From contig NC_035174.2 of NCBI RefSeq assembly GCF_001659605.2, positions 19,320,009-19,384,008 of the forward strand: DNA of 64,000 nucleotides, in the 5' to 3' direction. Shown here piece after piece: positions 22,622 through 36,500 of the stretch; the first letter of the stretch is position 1; each line of letters opens with the position of its first letter. A program made the translations under genes and the position numbers. The notes below the pieces were generated by a model. It had not been told where the DNA came from and ran no database searches. It was given only the letters and a program-made list of their open reading frames with translations. This DNA is from Manihot esculenta (Eukaryota > Streptophyta > Magnoliopsida > Malpighiales > Euphorbiaceae).

Positions 22622-25600
22622 CTGTAGCAATCTTGGATTATTAATTACTTCAAAAATATTACTAGAAAAGAAATATTTGTAAAGTTGCTTGTGGATTTTA
22701 TGCATTAATCAATTGAATATTTACATAAAACACTGCATGTAAAAAAATGTGAGGATAATTTAAAATAAAAAAATTGGTGCCAAAGAAAATTATGCTTATA
22801 AATAAGGTCATTTCAATTTCAAGTTTAAGATGTTTAAATTAATATTAATAAGCAATTTTTTTTTCTAGTAAAACTAGTTGCTTACATTGCAAAGCATGTA
22901 TTATTTGATAAATATGCATTTCAGATATTTATTTTTCATTGAAAAAACTTAAAAATCTATAAAGCAATAATTAAAAATAATATCGTAAACTTTGTATATC
23001 TGTAGAGAAATTTCAGACTAAATAAATATATAATAATAGCAACTATCATAATAACTCGTACCAAATATTCGTCCCTTTTTGTCAGAGGTAAAATTATATA
23101 TTGTAATCAAACTAGTTAATTTTTTTAATTATATTAACAGTATATTATGTTAAAATTTGTTAGTAATATGAGTTGGATATTATTGTTTGTGTATATTAAT
23201 TATTTAAATATAATTCTATTAAGGCAGTTACTTATTTTTAATATTAATTTAATTGAATCTCGAGTAAAGATAAAATCTATAAAACTATACTATTATGCAA
23301 AGAAAATTATAATGTGGTTATAACTGTGAGATTCTAATTGTATTCAAGTAATATTTCTAAATATTTTTTATCGATATTTTTATCATGATTGGACAATAAT
23401 TAAAACTGTAGAGACGGGTATATTTTTTTCCTTTTAGAGTAAGCAACTGATCTCGTAAGTTTAGATATGTGAGATATCTAGAACTAGTATGTAGATGCTT
23501 ATTTTATGAATAAATGCAATGAACAGACCGCCTGAGAAATCCATATGAAAAATAACATGTGTTTGTGGATTACTCAAATAATGGTTGTGTAAGTGATCCT
23601 TTAATTTGAAATCAATAAATAATATTATATTAGAACTTTTATGTTTTGATTCATCTAAAATGTTGCTTGGTTTATGAATAAAGTAACATATGGAAATGAA
23701 TTGGATATAGGAATTATATGAAGGTATTTATGTGATTGAGATAAGATTTATCATCTTAGGTTAAATTAAGAATGTCCCATTTATTCTTTACTAGTATTGA
23801 TCATGAAATTCTTGCATAAGGTAAAATGAAATTAGCAAATAAAGTTTGGAATTTCATTTAATAAATCAATAGCTAATAAATGAAAACTAATATGATTTAA
23901 TATTATAGACACGTTCAATGCATTAAATGTTAAATCGGAATATTTGTGATGAATGGATATTAATTACACTTACAAACCATTTTGACATTTCGAATATTTG
24001 GATAGTTTTCACATGTTGCTGCACAATATTCTTGACTTTCAAATTAATTAATGAGTTAATTATATTTGTTACCAACATATTTAAAATTTAATGAATCACA
24101 CACATCAAAAATTGTATAAAAAAATTAAAACCATAAGTTAAATTAAGTAGGACTTGATTTATATAAATTGACATTCAGATAAAATTATAATTTGAAAGAA
24201 TTATAATTTTGATCTAATTAATTAAATAAGGACTTAATTAAATTTGTTTAAGATTTATATAGTTTTATTATAAAAGTTCTTAATTATAATTGTAATTTAT
24301 TTAATTAAATAAATAAATAAATACTATTATATTGAAATTATAGGATTTTAGTATAAAAAGGTATTTTATGAGAATATGAAAAGATCTTTTTCAGAGCATC
24401 TAGAATTCATAGGAAAGGTAAAGAGTTAGCACGCAAAATCTCTCCGCCTCTCAATCTCTTAAAATTGTTATAATGCTTTTCAATTGTAATATCGTTAAAG
24501 ACCCGATACTTGAACGATTTATGATATGCGAAAATCCAATTAAAATAAACAATTTCATATTTTTCTGCCACTAAAATAAAAGTATTTATTTTCTTTCTAA
24601 TTATTATTGGTTTCATCATTTAAATGTGATTTATATTAAAAAAGTTGTATTTTTTTATCTCTTTCATTACATTTAATCCAATTGAAATCTAACAGTAATA
24701 TCATAATTAAAGTACAATAATTGATTATATTTATTATTAGATTAATTGGATTAAATTTTGTGTGCCTATAATTTTTGGTTTTTTCAAAATATTTTTTCAG
24801 ATTTATTGTTTAAAAAACTATTTGATCATAATTAAAAATTGTTTTGAGTTGTTTAATCAACGGTAATTTTTGTTGAAAAATTAAAATAGTTTCAATTTTT
24901 TATTAAAATAAAGAAAAATGTTCTGGAAATCGTGGAAGATGATCTGCATCTCCAGGAAACGTCCCGCGACAGCCCGAGTCCGACGATGGGCGTTGCAGCG
25001 ATGCACGCGTGCCGTGCACAGCTGCAGCATCTGTGGCTGCTGAGATCGCCGTCAGGCATCCTCGACATCGCGGGAAAGATGGGACCGCCGATGGCTGAAT
25101 GAAAGGCACCGGTGGGCATCATTCTGCAGATGAACGATGTCGCGCTGTGCAAATCGAAGGCCAAGATTGTCTCGGTTCAAGGTCTCCTCGCGACTCGACG
25201 GCAACCATCGAGACACGTTGCCGCCTCGCGCACTTCCTGCGCGATAGCGGACGGCAAAGCTTCGCATGGCGTGGTCGCCATGCGCAGGGCTATCGCGCAT
25301 CGGTGGTCCCGTATTTCTTCTCGCGAAACTATCGCGGGAGAGGGCTACCTCGACGCTCGCGAATCTATCGCGGGAGATGGCCTTGCCGGAAGGAGCGCAA
25401 GCGTTGCGCGGCCTCCAATGACCTATGCTGACGGCTGGAACTCGGGCGAGCGTGCGGTGGGAGAGGGGTGGCGGCTAGGGCATCCTTCTCAAGGTAGAAG
25501 ATGAAGTTTTAGTCAAATTACAGTTTAATTCCTACAACGTTTTGAAAGTTTTCAAAATAATTTTTTTGGCAGAAAATAAATTTAAAAATTATTTTCAGTT

Positions 25601-28600
25601 TTTAAATTAAATGGCTATTTAATTTAAAACACGTTTTATTAATTTGGGCCATTTAATTATTTTGACAGTAATTAAAATTAATTTTAGTGTACTTTCTAAT
25701 TTAATTAGAAATAGATAAAGAGGAAGAGTTATCACCTAACTGATTTAGAAGTCATATAGATATGTGATTGATAAATTATATTATCTATCTAATTTAATTT
25801 ATAATAATTTATTGGACAAATCAAAGATTATTTAAATTAAATGGGATTTTAGTTTATTAGGAGATCTACCTCTGAATTTTTCGAATTAATAAATAGAGCT
25901 ATTAATTTGAATAAAATAGTGAAGAACTAATTAATAGATTAAAGACCTTATCTACTAATTAGAAAAATACATGAGACTAATAATCATTATTTCTATATTT
26001 GTAGATCTTTTTCCACCATGAGTAATAATTTATCCCTGTGTAGCATACTTGATGCTAACAAATTAACTTGACCGAACTTCTTAAATTGATATCGTAATTT
26101 AAGAATTGTTCTCAAGCAAGAAAAGAGATTGTATATTCTCGATCAAGACATACTTGATGTTCCTAATGAATGAGAATGCTAGTGACAATGTTAACGATAA
26201 GTATGATCGTCATATTGATGATAATATGCAAGCTACATGTGTGATGTTAGCTAGCATGACTCTTGAGCTTCAAAAGCAATATGAGAATATGGACGCTCGT
26301 ACTATTATCTTTCACCTCAAAGAGCTATTTAGCTCTTAAAAGAGGATAGAGAGGTATGAGATCTCAAAAGAATTGTTCAGCTGTAAGATGACAGAAGGTT
26401 TTTCAATCCATACCTATAGTTTAAAGATGACTGGGTACATAGAAAAATTGGCACGATTAAGTTTTGTCATTAACCATGACTTAAGTGTTGACTTGGTCTT
26501 GCAATCACTACCACCTAGTTTTCCTCAATTTATTATGAATTTTAATATGTACAAGCTAGATATTGAACTACCTGAGCTGGTGAGTATGCTCATAACTGCT
26601 AAGAAATCCTTTAAGAAGGAGAAAATATTAGTTCTTCTGGTTCAATCTTCTAAGGCTAAAAAAAAAGGCCAAGAAGAAGCAGAACAAGAAGAAAGCAAAT
26701 ACAGTGTTGAAGTCCACTGGAGGTGTCAAGAAAGGTAAAGGTGTCAAGAAAGATAAAGGTATCTATCATCATTGTCTCAAAGAATGACATTCGAGAAGGA
26801 ACAGTAAGGAGTACCTTGCTACCGTGAAAGCAAGGAAACTTGGTGAAACTTCTACTTCATGTATATTTATGATTGAAATTAAATCTTTCTACATTTAATT
26901 CATGTACTTGGGTATTGATATTGAATGTGTTTTTCACATTTGTAACAATACGTAGGAACTAAAAAGTATTAGAAAGTTGAGGAAAGGAGAGGTGGATCTA
27001 CGTATGGCAAGTGGAGCAAAGAGTTGCTGTATTAGCTGTAGGAACTTATCATATGCCTTTATCCTCAAGCTTAGTATTAGAATTAAATAAAATTGTTATT
27101 TTGTTCTAGTACTCTGCAGAAATATAATTTTAGTTTCATACTTAGTTTTAAATTATGGATTCAAATTTGTTATTGAGAATAATATTTGCTCATTTTATAA
27201 TAAAAACATGTATTATGGAACTAGAGTTTATATAGTGTTTTTTTCTAAAAGGCCTATATTCAACATAAATAACAAGAAACTCAAAATGGATAATCAATTT
27301 TTCCTTATCCTTGGCAGTGTAGACTTGGTCACATAAAAGAAATAAGAATCACTAAGTTACATAAAGATAGATATCTTGATCGATTTGATTATGAATTATA
27401 TGATACTTGTGAAGATTGTTTAATGGGTAAAATGACCTAAACACCTTTTAAAAGAAAAGATAAATGATCACAATAATTATTGGGCCTTATATATACAGAT
27501 GCATTTGGACTAATAACTATCCTGGCTATAGGTAAGTACTTATATTTCATTATATTCACTAGTTACTATATTAGATATGGTTATGTGCATTTAATGAAAT
27601 ACAAAGTCTAAATCTTTTCAAGAGTCCAAGGGATTCAGAATTGAAGTTGAAAGGAAGCTAACAAAAATATTAAATCACTTAGATCCGATTAAACTGATGA
27701 ATACTTAAGTTATGAATTTTGTGATCATCTGAACAGAGAATAAGATTCTCTCACAATGGACTTCACCTGGAACACCACAATACAATGGAGTTTCAGTAAA
27801 GATAAAGTCTATGATTAGTCTTGCAGACTTACCTTTATCCTTCTAAGAAATACCTTGTAAATTGCAATTTACCTTCTTAATAGAATTTCATCCAGATCTG
27901 TTGATAAAATCCAAAAGAGATGTGGACTAATAAAAATCAGTCTTATTACACATTAAGATTTGAAAATGTGATGCTTATTTGAAGCGTTTGATATCTGATA
28001 AGCTTGAAGTTAAGTCAAATAAATGTGACTTTGTGAGATATCCAATAAAAACTATTGGATATTACTTATATAGTCCCATTGAGACTGTGTTTGTCCCAAA
28101 ACATGCTATCTTTCTAGAAAAGCTTTTAAGTGCATTTTTTTAGGATATTCTCACATTTAAAAGGGGTATCGGTGTTACTCTCCAGACCTTAACAAGTATC
28201 TGGTTTCAACAGATATAGTATTTTCTGAGCAAGTTCCTTTTTATCCTGTTGGAAAAACCTCTCCTGATCAAGAAGATGATGAGTAGCTCATTTATAGAAT
28301 CATATCTGATGGTGGGACCTCTTCGAGTATGCCTTCTGCTGTACAATTTGATGGTAACATTCCTCCTAATACTCAACCTCCTGTTGAATCGTCAGTTGTT
28401 CAAGTTTATTCTCGGAGACCATTACCTGATGATACATGTCATGCACCAGAATCTTCTTCTCCATCAGATCCACCACCGAATAACCTTGACCTCCCTATTA
28501 GTCTTCGTAAAGGTAAAGGACAGTGTAAATCTATCTATCCTATTGCTTACTTTTTGTCTTATGATCACTTGTCTCCTTCTTTCACCTCCTTAATTACCTC

Positions 28601-31600
28601 TCTAGATTCCATTTCTTTGCCTAAGACAGTTAAAGAGGCCCTGGCTCATTCTAGATGGTGCGATGCAATGTTTGAGGAGATCAAAGCTCTACATAAAAAT
28701 CATACTTGAAAACTAGTTGATTTACACTCTGGCAAGAAGGTTGTGGGCTGTAAATGGGGTTTTGCCATCAAAATCAATTCAGATGGCTCCATAGCGAGGC
28801 TTAAGGCCCGACTTGTCGCCAAAAGTTATGCCCAAACCTATGGCGTTGACTATTTTGACACTTTTTCTCTTATGGCAAAAATGACCTTAGTTCGCTCCTT
28901 AGCTGCTTCTCAACATTGGCCTTTACACCAATTAGATATCAAGAATGCATTTTTACATAGTGACCTCCAAGAGGAGGTGTATATGGAGCAACCACCAGGG
29001 TTTGTTGCTCAGGGAGAGTATGGGAAAGTATTCCATTTGAAGAAATCCTTGTATGGTTTGAAGCAGAGTCCCCGTGCATGGTTTGACAAGTTCAGTGAAA
29101 TTGTTCAAAAATTTATGTTGAAAAAAAGCAAGTGTGACCATTCAGTCTTCTATAGAAATTCAGATACTGGTATTATTCTTCTTGTTGTATATGTTGATGA
29201 TACTTTCATTATAGAGAATGATAGTACATGGATCTCTTCTCTCAAAAACTAATTGCATGCGAGTTTTCATACCAAAGACTTGGGTCAACTTAAGTATTTA
29301 TTGGGAGTCGAAGTCTTGAGCAGTAAAAAGAAAATTTTTCTGTCTCAAATAAAGTATGTCCTTGACTTACTTGAGGCAACTAGGAAGATGGAAGCTAAAC
29401 CATGTAGCACACTAATAATTCCTAATATATGTCTTACAAAAGATGACGGAGGCCCTTATGATGATCCAGAGAGGTACAAAAAGTTGGTTGGAAAGCTGAA
29501 CTACCTTATGGTGATGACTCGGCCAGATATTGCTTTTGCAGTAAGCATTGAAGCCAGTTCATGTTTGCACCTACGGTGAAATATTGGACCGCTCTAGAAT
29601 AAATTCTATGTTATCTTAAAGGGACTTCTGGACTCGGTATACTCTACAGAGATCATGGGCATACTGCACTTGAGTATTTTTCTGATGCCGACTGGAAGGG
29701 AATCAAAAGTGATAGAAAGTCGACTACATGCTACTGTGTATTTGTTGGAGGAAATCTAGTGTCTTGGAAAAGTAAGAAGAAAAATGTGGTATCCAGATCC
29801 AGTGCCGAGTCAGAATACAGGGTCATGGCTCAATCCACTTGTGAGATTCTATAGATAAATCATCCGTTGAAAGAAGTTAGTATAAATGTTGCGTCACTCG
29901 CAAAATTTTAGTGTGATAATCAGGTTGCTCTTCACATTACTTTTAATCTAGTATACCATGAACGGACTAAACATATTGAAGTTGATTGCCATTTCATCCG
30001 TGAGAAGATTCAAGAAAATTTAATCTCCACTAGTTATGTGAAGACAGGAGAGCAACTGGGTGATCTACTCACCAAATCTTTAAATGAGCCTCGAATAAAA
30101 TATCTTTCTAACAAGTTGGGTATGATAAATATCTATAATCCAACTCGACGAAAAGTGTTAGAGTGTGAATATAATCTGAACATAATTATAAGAGATTATA
30201 TAATCATAGGCTAATTGATTGATAGAGAATTATTAGGAGTTGTCTTAACAAGACCTTGTAATCTATATATACCCACTTACTTTAATAGAAAAACATATTG
30301 AAATTGCCCAATTACTTCTTATCTTATTATAGTTCCATACTATATATCACTATAAATTCTATAATAAAAGGCAAGTAGACTTCTATGTCCTAGGCAGTAA
30401 AGGAGACAATTTTGGATAAAAAATTCATTACTGAACTAAGTCTAGTTTCTAGCATTGTTGATCCAGTTACAATGAACTGTGATAACAATGGAGTCATTGC
30501 ATAAGTAAGGAAACTCGGGTCTCATTAGAGATCCAAGTATGTACTCAGGCGATTCCAAATGATTAGAGAGATCATTGAAAGAAAATATGCAGAGATAAAG
30601 TGAGTTTTACTAATAAGAATCTTAAAGATTCTCTTACAAATGTATTGTTTCAGTAGAAACATAATTATTGAATTTATAGTTATGTGATAAGTCATATGAG
30701 AGATTGGGTTTAGTGCAAGTGGGAGATTGTTAGTAATATGCCCTACAGCTAATCTATTGGTTGTAGTTAGATATTATTGTTCATGTATTTTAAGTATTTA
30801 AATATAATTTTATTAAGACAGTTATTTATCTTTAGTATTAATTTAATTGGATTTCGAGTAAAGATAAAGTCCATGAGACTATATTACAATGCAAAGGAAA
30901 TTATAATGCATAGCCAATCTATTGGTTTTAGTTAGATATTATTGTTCATATATTTTAGGTATTTAAATACAATTTTATTAAGACAGTTATTTGTCTTTAG
31001 TATTAATTTAATTGAACCTCGGGTAAAGATAAAATCCATGAGACTATATTACTATGCAAAGGAAATTATAATGTGGTTATAATTGTGAGATTTTAATTAC
31101 ATTTAAGTAATGTCTCTAAATATTTTTGGTCGATGTTTTTGTTATGATTGGACAATGACTAGAGCTGTAGAGACTGTTATATATTATGTTCTTTCCTTTT
31201 AGAGAAAGCAACTAATATCATAAATTGAGATATGTGAGATATCTAGAACTAATATGTAGGTGCTTATTTTATGAATAAGTGCATTGAACAGACCCGCCTG
31301 AGAAATCCATATGGAAAATAACTTGTGTCTATGAATTACTCAAGTGATGGTTGTGTAAGCGATCCTTTAACTTGAAATCAATAAATAATCTTATATAGGG
31401 ACTTATATTTTGATTCATCTTACATGTTGCTTGGTTCATGAGTAACAAATGGGGATGAATCAGATATATTAGAAACTATATGAAGGTTTTTATGTGATTG
31501 AGATATGATTCATCACCCTAAGTTAAATTAGAAAATGTCTCATTTGTTCTCTACAAGCATTAATCATGAAATCCTTGGAGAAAGTGGAATGAAATTAGCA

Positions 31601-33516
31601 AATAAGATTTGAAATTTCATTCAATAAGTCAATGGCTAATATATGAGAACTAATATAATTTAACATTACAGATACGTTCCATGCATCGAGTGTTAAATCG
31701 GGACATTTGTGATGAAGGGATATTAATTATACTGACAAACCATATACTGAAAGGTTAAGTCAAACCACTTTTGACATTTCAAATATTTGGATAGTCTTGA
31801 CATGTTGCTAGACAATGTTTTTGACATTCAAATTAATTAATTAGTTAATTAGCTAGTTATATTTATTGGCAACATAGGTAGTGTAGCTCTAAACCGTCAT
31901 AGGTAGTGTAGCTCAATTGTAGCTCAACCGTCATAGGTAGTGTAGCTCTAAAATCGTGATAGTGTAGCTCTAAAATCGTGATGGCCGCACAAATCTAAGT
32001 GGCTTCCAACATCGCAATAGCGGCACGAATCAGACAGCCTCCAGTGTCGTAGTAATGGTGCGAATTCAGGATGCCTCTAGCATCACAGTGACATAGCTCC
32101 AGCATCATAGCGACACAATAGTAGAAGTCCTAGTCCAGTAGTCGCAGCGGTGCAACAAGTACAAGTCCGACATTGCAGCGACACAGCTCCGGCGCAACCA
32201 AGTTGTGTTCATCTTCAATTCATAGATCCTTGTATGTTGATGTTTGTATTTCTGTATTAAAGTAATATGTTTGATGTTTGTATTTCTATATTGTGTTACT
32301 TTAATCTTAAAATATGCATGTTTGTATTCTCTTTTTGTACATTTTGTTTTTTTTTTTCTTCTTTTTATTAGTATTTAGTATGAAAATGGAAGAAAAAGAG
32401 ATAAAAAGAATAAATTTATCTTATTTGGCTTGAGAGAAATTAGAAGAAAATAAGAAAATTCCAGAAAAGCGATAGAAAATTTCAGAACCCAAAAAGTGAA
32501 CCGATTTTGAACTGTAAAATTGATTTGATTCAGTTTGATTTTATTTATCATATCGGTTCGATTCAGTTTATTTTTATTTATCATATAGATTTAATTCAGT
32601 TTAATTTTATTCATCATGTCGATTTGATTCAATTTTTATATTTTTTCAATTCGATTCGATTTTAAACCTATTTAACCAATTACCTACCTGTAACGTGGTC
32701 AATGTCTACCTAGGGAATTTGGTTGGACTATACTCTAAGATGTTGGCTAGAGACCGGGAGATTTATTATCTCATTGCTATAGAGAGGTAAATAGTATGAT
32801 GAGTAAAATAGCTAACCTTGAAGTTGATGGAGAGATGCGTGTTCGGTTTTTTAGAGCTCCCAATTAAGATTACTAGTGAAAAAATTATAGAGTGAAATGG
32901 TTGTACCGTACAGGATGCTTATGTGGTACAACAAACAAATAAAAATAAGACAATTGTATAAAAAGTGATTATATTTTTTATTAAAAAAATTAATAGTTAG
33001 TTATCATAATTTTAGAATTTATTAATATGTTTATAGGTTTTAATTATCTATTTATTTTATTTTTACTATTTTTTTATAATATTAAAAAATTATACGTAAT
33101 ACAATGGTTTCATTTTATAATTTCTCTGTTTAGTGTGTTTTAGTCAATATAGAGGTACGGTCAAGAATGGTGATATTTTAGTCCTTAGTTTCTCGGATTT
33201 TCGCTTCCTTTGTATCTAAAATATTACTTAATTAGCTCTTAATAATTTCATTTTTTCTTTTACTTTGTATTCTTTTTATTTTTAACTTTAAATTACTTGT
33301 GCTTTCTTTAATTAATAATTGCTTTCTTTTTTAAAATTTAATTTAATGTTAACTATTAATATTTAATGCATTTATAAATAATATTAAGAAAATTATTATA
33401 CTATTTTATTAATTTTGAAAAGTTTGAGTCTATCTTAATTTATATTTTTAATGATAAAAAATTACGTAAAAGTTTAGATTAACCCATGCAAAAGGTTTCA
33501 AATATCAATTGCTATG

Positions 33517-33575
<59 letters not shown>

Positions 33576-36500
33576 TTTTTTTTGTGTTAGTCCTAAATAT
33601 TATTTCTGCCCAGTTAATCCAAGAAAAATGATTAGATTAAATTAAAAAAGTTATCTGGTATTATTTTTATAAAAAATATATTTTTTTTCAAACCATGCAG
33701 AAAAAAAAATTCATACAAATTCGATAAATATTTTTAAATTTATAGTGTCAAATAAGTTAATTCGACAATTATATTATAAAATAAGCTTGTTTTGATAGTT
33801 GAACTATTGAACAAAGAACTTGTTCAATAGTCTGACTGAGTTTAAACTTGGACATAGTAGCAATATTCAATACTATAAGTATCGAACTTGTATGCTATCT
33901 CCCTTGTCATTCTATATGGTGCATAAGTGTTGAATAAGCTGTTCAGTTACAACGTCTTATTCGACACTATAAGCGGTGAACAAGAGTCAATGGCTACAAA
34001 ATCCAACGGTCACCTCTCCCATTTCCTCCTCTTTAAATTCACTAAACCTCTCCTATTTTTTTATCTGATTTTTTTTGCTTTTTCTATTTTATGTTGAAAG
34101 AAATTTGATAAAAACAAGAGAAATTATGATTTCTGGATTGACGGATCAATCAATCTTCATACCCTATGAAGTGTCTTGCCATGGTATTATTTGATACTTT
34201 ATCAGCACTCGTGCGCAGACGGGGCACGGGAGCTAGTTTTTAGACACTTTGAATATTTAATACTTGTCTTGTTCAGCACTCAATATTGTCGAATAAACTT
34301 TTAAACACCATAAATATGAAAATATGTTCAAGCATAATTTAAAAAAAAGTTTAAAATAAAAAAGAAAAAAAAAAGAGGAGAACAAATATTTCTAACCTGG
34401 GCATATTCATCCATAATCTCTTTATCAGCCTGCGTCAAATTTTGAAAATATGGAATGGCTTTTGCCAAATCCTGTAAATTAAGACAAAGAAAAAGATTAA
34501 ACAAAACAGTGCAATCTCAATGAAAGAGTATATTATGATAAATACCTCATTTTGCCAATTTCGAATAAATAAAATGAAGTTTTACTTTAAAATAATTAAT
34601 GGTGATGATAGAGTTAATTTGTATATTTTTATTTGAACAAAAAAAATTAAGGTGATAATAGAATTTGCATATTAATAAAATTTAATTTTTTAAACATTTT
34701 TAATAATATTAAATATTTTAATAGCTTTTTAGTAATTTTTAACCGAAAATTGAGAATTTTTTGTATTAAGATCAGTTATCTCCAAACGAATATTTACTCC
34801 ATTTATAACCTCACTTAATATTTTAAAAAAAAAAATGAAACTTGATTTTATTTAAAAAAAGAAAAATGACAAACCAACCACTCATCTCTGCACTTATCAC
34901 CAGGCTAAGCCTGTGAGTGCAAACCACTCATCTCTAACACTATTGATAAAGCTTAGATAATATTTTAATCTATTACTCAAAATACCAAACATCATCTTAA
35001 AGTTTTTGTATATACTTAATTTCCTATTATTTTGTTTCTCCTTTTAATTCTTTATTATAAAAAGTAAATAAAATTAAAATTATTCCTCTGATATACGAGA
35101 GAACAGTTTAGGAAGGAAAAAAAAAAAAAAAGAGAGTAGGAATTAGCTTATTCAACTATATATTTATCTCTATGTACTTCTTTTATTTAATTCATAATTT
35201 TTTTAATTGAGTTAGAAATAGATTTCGATATTTAATATTTTAAATAGTTCATAGTATTCTAAATAGAAATTGACTAACTAAAACATTTATATATATATAA
35301 ATGTATATCTATATATAGAGAGGGGTAAATAAAACAAAACTTTGTGTATGGTGCTTTCATCTCTATCAAATTGATCCATTAATCAGGATATTTCTTATAT
35401 TATATTATGATGAAGTAAATGTAAAAAATAGAAGACTAACCTTCACCCTAAAGTCTCCAGGGATTTCATCGTATAATTTATTCCAAAGGATGAAGGCATC
35501 AGTATTTCCATCAACTATGAAAGAAGGCAAAGGGAGATTAAGAGCCTTGAACAGATGAACGGGCGTGTTCCCTCCATGATCTTTTCCATTTATAAGGTAA
35601 ACCAACGATGGAGTTTCAAGGATTGCTTGCAGCACTTCATCATTTTCACTCAACGTTGCATAATGAAGAACGTTTCGGCCTTTTCTACAAGTGATTTTAC
35701 AGCTATCCGGACATTTAGAAATAATCTCATTCATTGCATGTTTAAAGCCTCTTACAGCTGCTATATGAAGAGCTGTCATCTTCCAAGAATCTCCAGTAAT
35801 GCAGCCTGCAATAGATTTATCCATGTCTAATAGAGTTGTCACCATTGAGCTCCAACCTTCATCTGCAGCAGTGTGAAGCGGTGTCCATCCGTAATAAGTT
35901 GGTTTTTTGGCCAAACTACTCTCTTTCTTCAAGAGCAAACTTACTATCTCTGTAAAAAAAAAAAAAAAAAAATATTATTGTGAAATTGTATCTTAATGCT
36001 ATTAAAACAACAATTTCATAACAATTTAAAATTATTAAAAAAAAAAATCATCTTTTTACTATATATATTTAAACCTATTTCTGTATGAGTGAACTCAACA
36101 ACACAATTTTTGTAGTCAATGCAACTAAGCATGGACTTTAAGCATTGCAGATAAGCTAATGATCATGTTATCTACCGATCATACCTGTACTCCAGCGCCG
36201 TACTGCCGTGTGCATCACATTATCATGACCATCACTGTCCAGATCCAAAGATTCTGAACTGAAATGATTTAACAGTTCAGCCACTATATTCGTACAAGTG
36301 TTATCAACAGCCAAGTAAAGAGGAGTTTCATCCTGTTCATCAGGAGGATACTTGTGGTGAGGATCTTCCTTGCTCAATATTGCTTTGACAACACCCACAC
36401 TTCTTTCATTTCTGGCTGCCACATGCAAGGCTGTTTCTTTCTTTTTATTTTCCTTCCTTAACTTCTCCCTCACTGCTTCTATGTTGTCTCCATGTAAGGC

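Larger units (their letters stand above)
23158..31873 (+). mobile_element. Element G: decayed Ty1/copia in intron 3 of the ankyrin gene, carrying part of copia I
   Basis: Two diverged LTR copies begin TGTTAGTAATATG at 23158 and 30728. Between them are gag, protease and integrase remnants (26018-28127), then a different copia (I, 28128 to about 30366), then the RNase H end of G (about 30375-30690) and its polypurine tract. The element lies antisense to the host gene. LTR divergence and many stops and frameshifts make it much older than B or D. I see no recognisable primer site. Confidence 0.85.

Noticed and set aside
24892..25504. Several overlapping frames in the CpG-rich island; possible bacterial or organellar insert
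   Set aside because: Frames overlap on both strands, no protein motif is visible, and repeats suggest a structured non-coding block.
33519..33572. TAA tract as CRISPR-like or telomere-like array
   Set aside because: Simple trinucleotide microsatellite.
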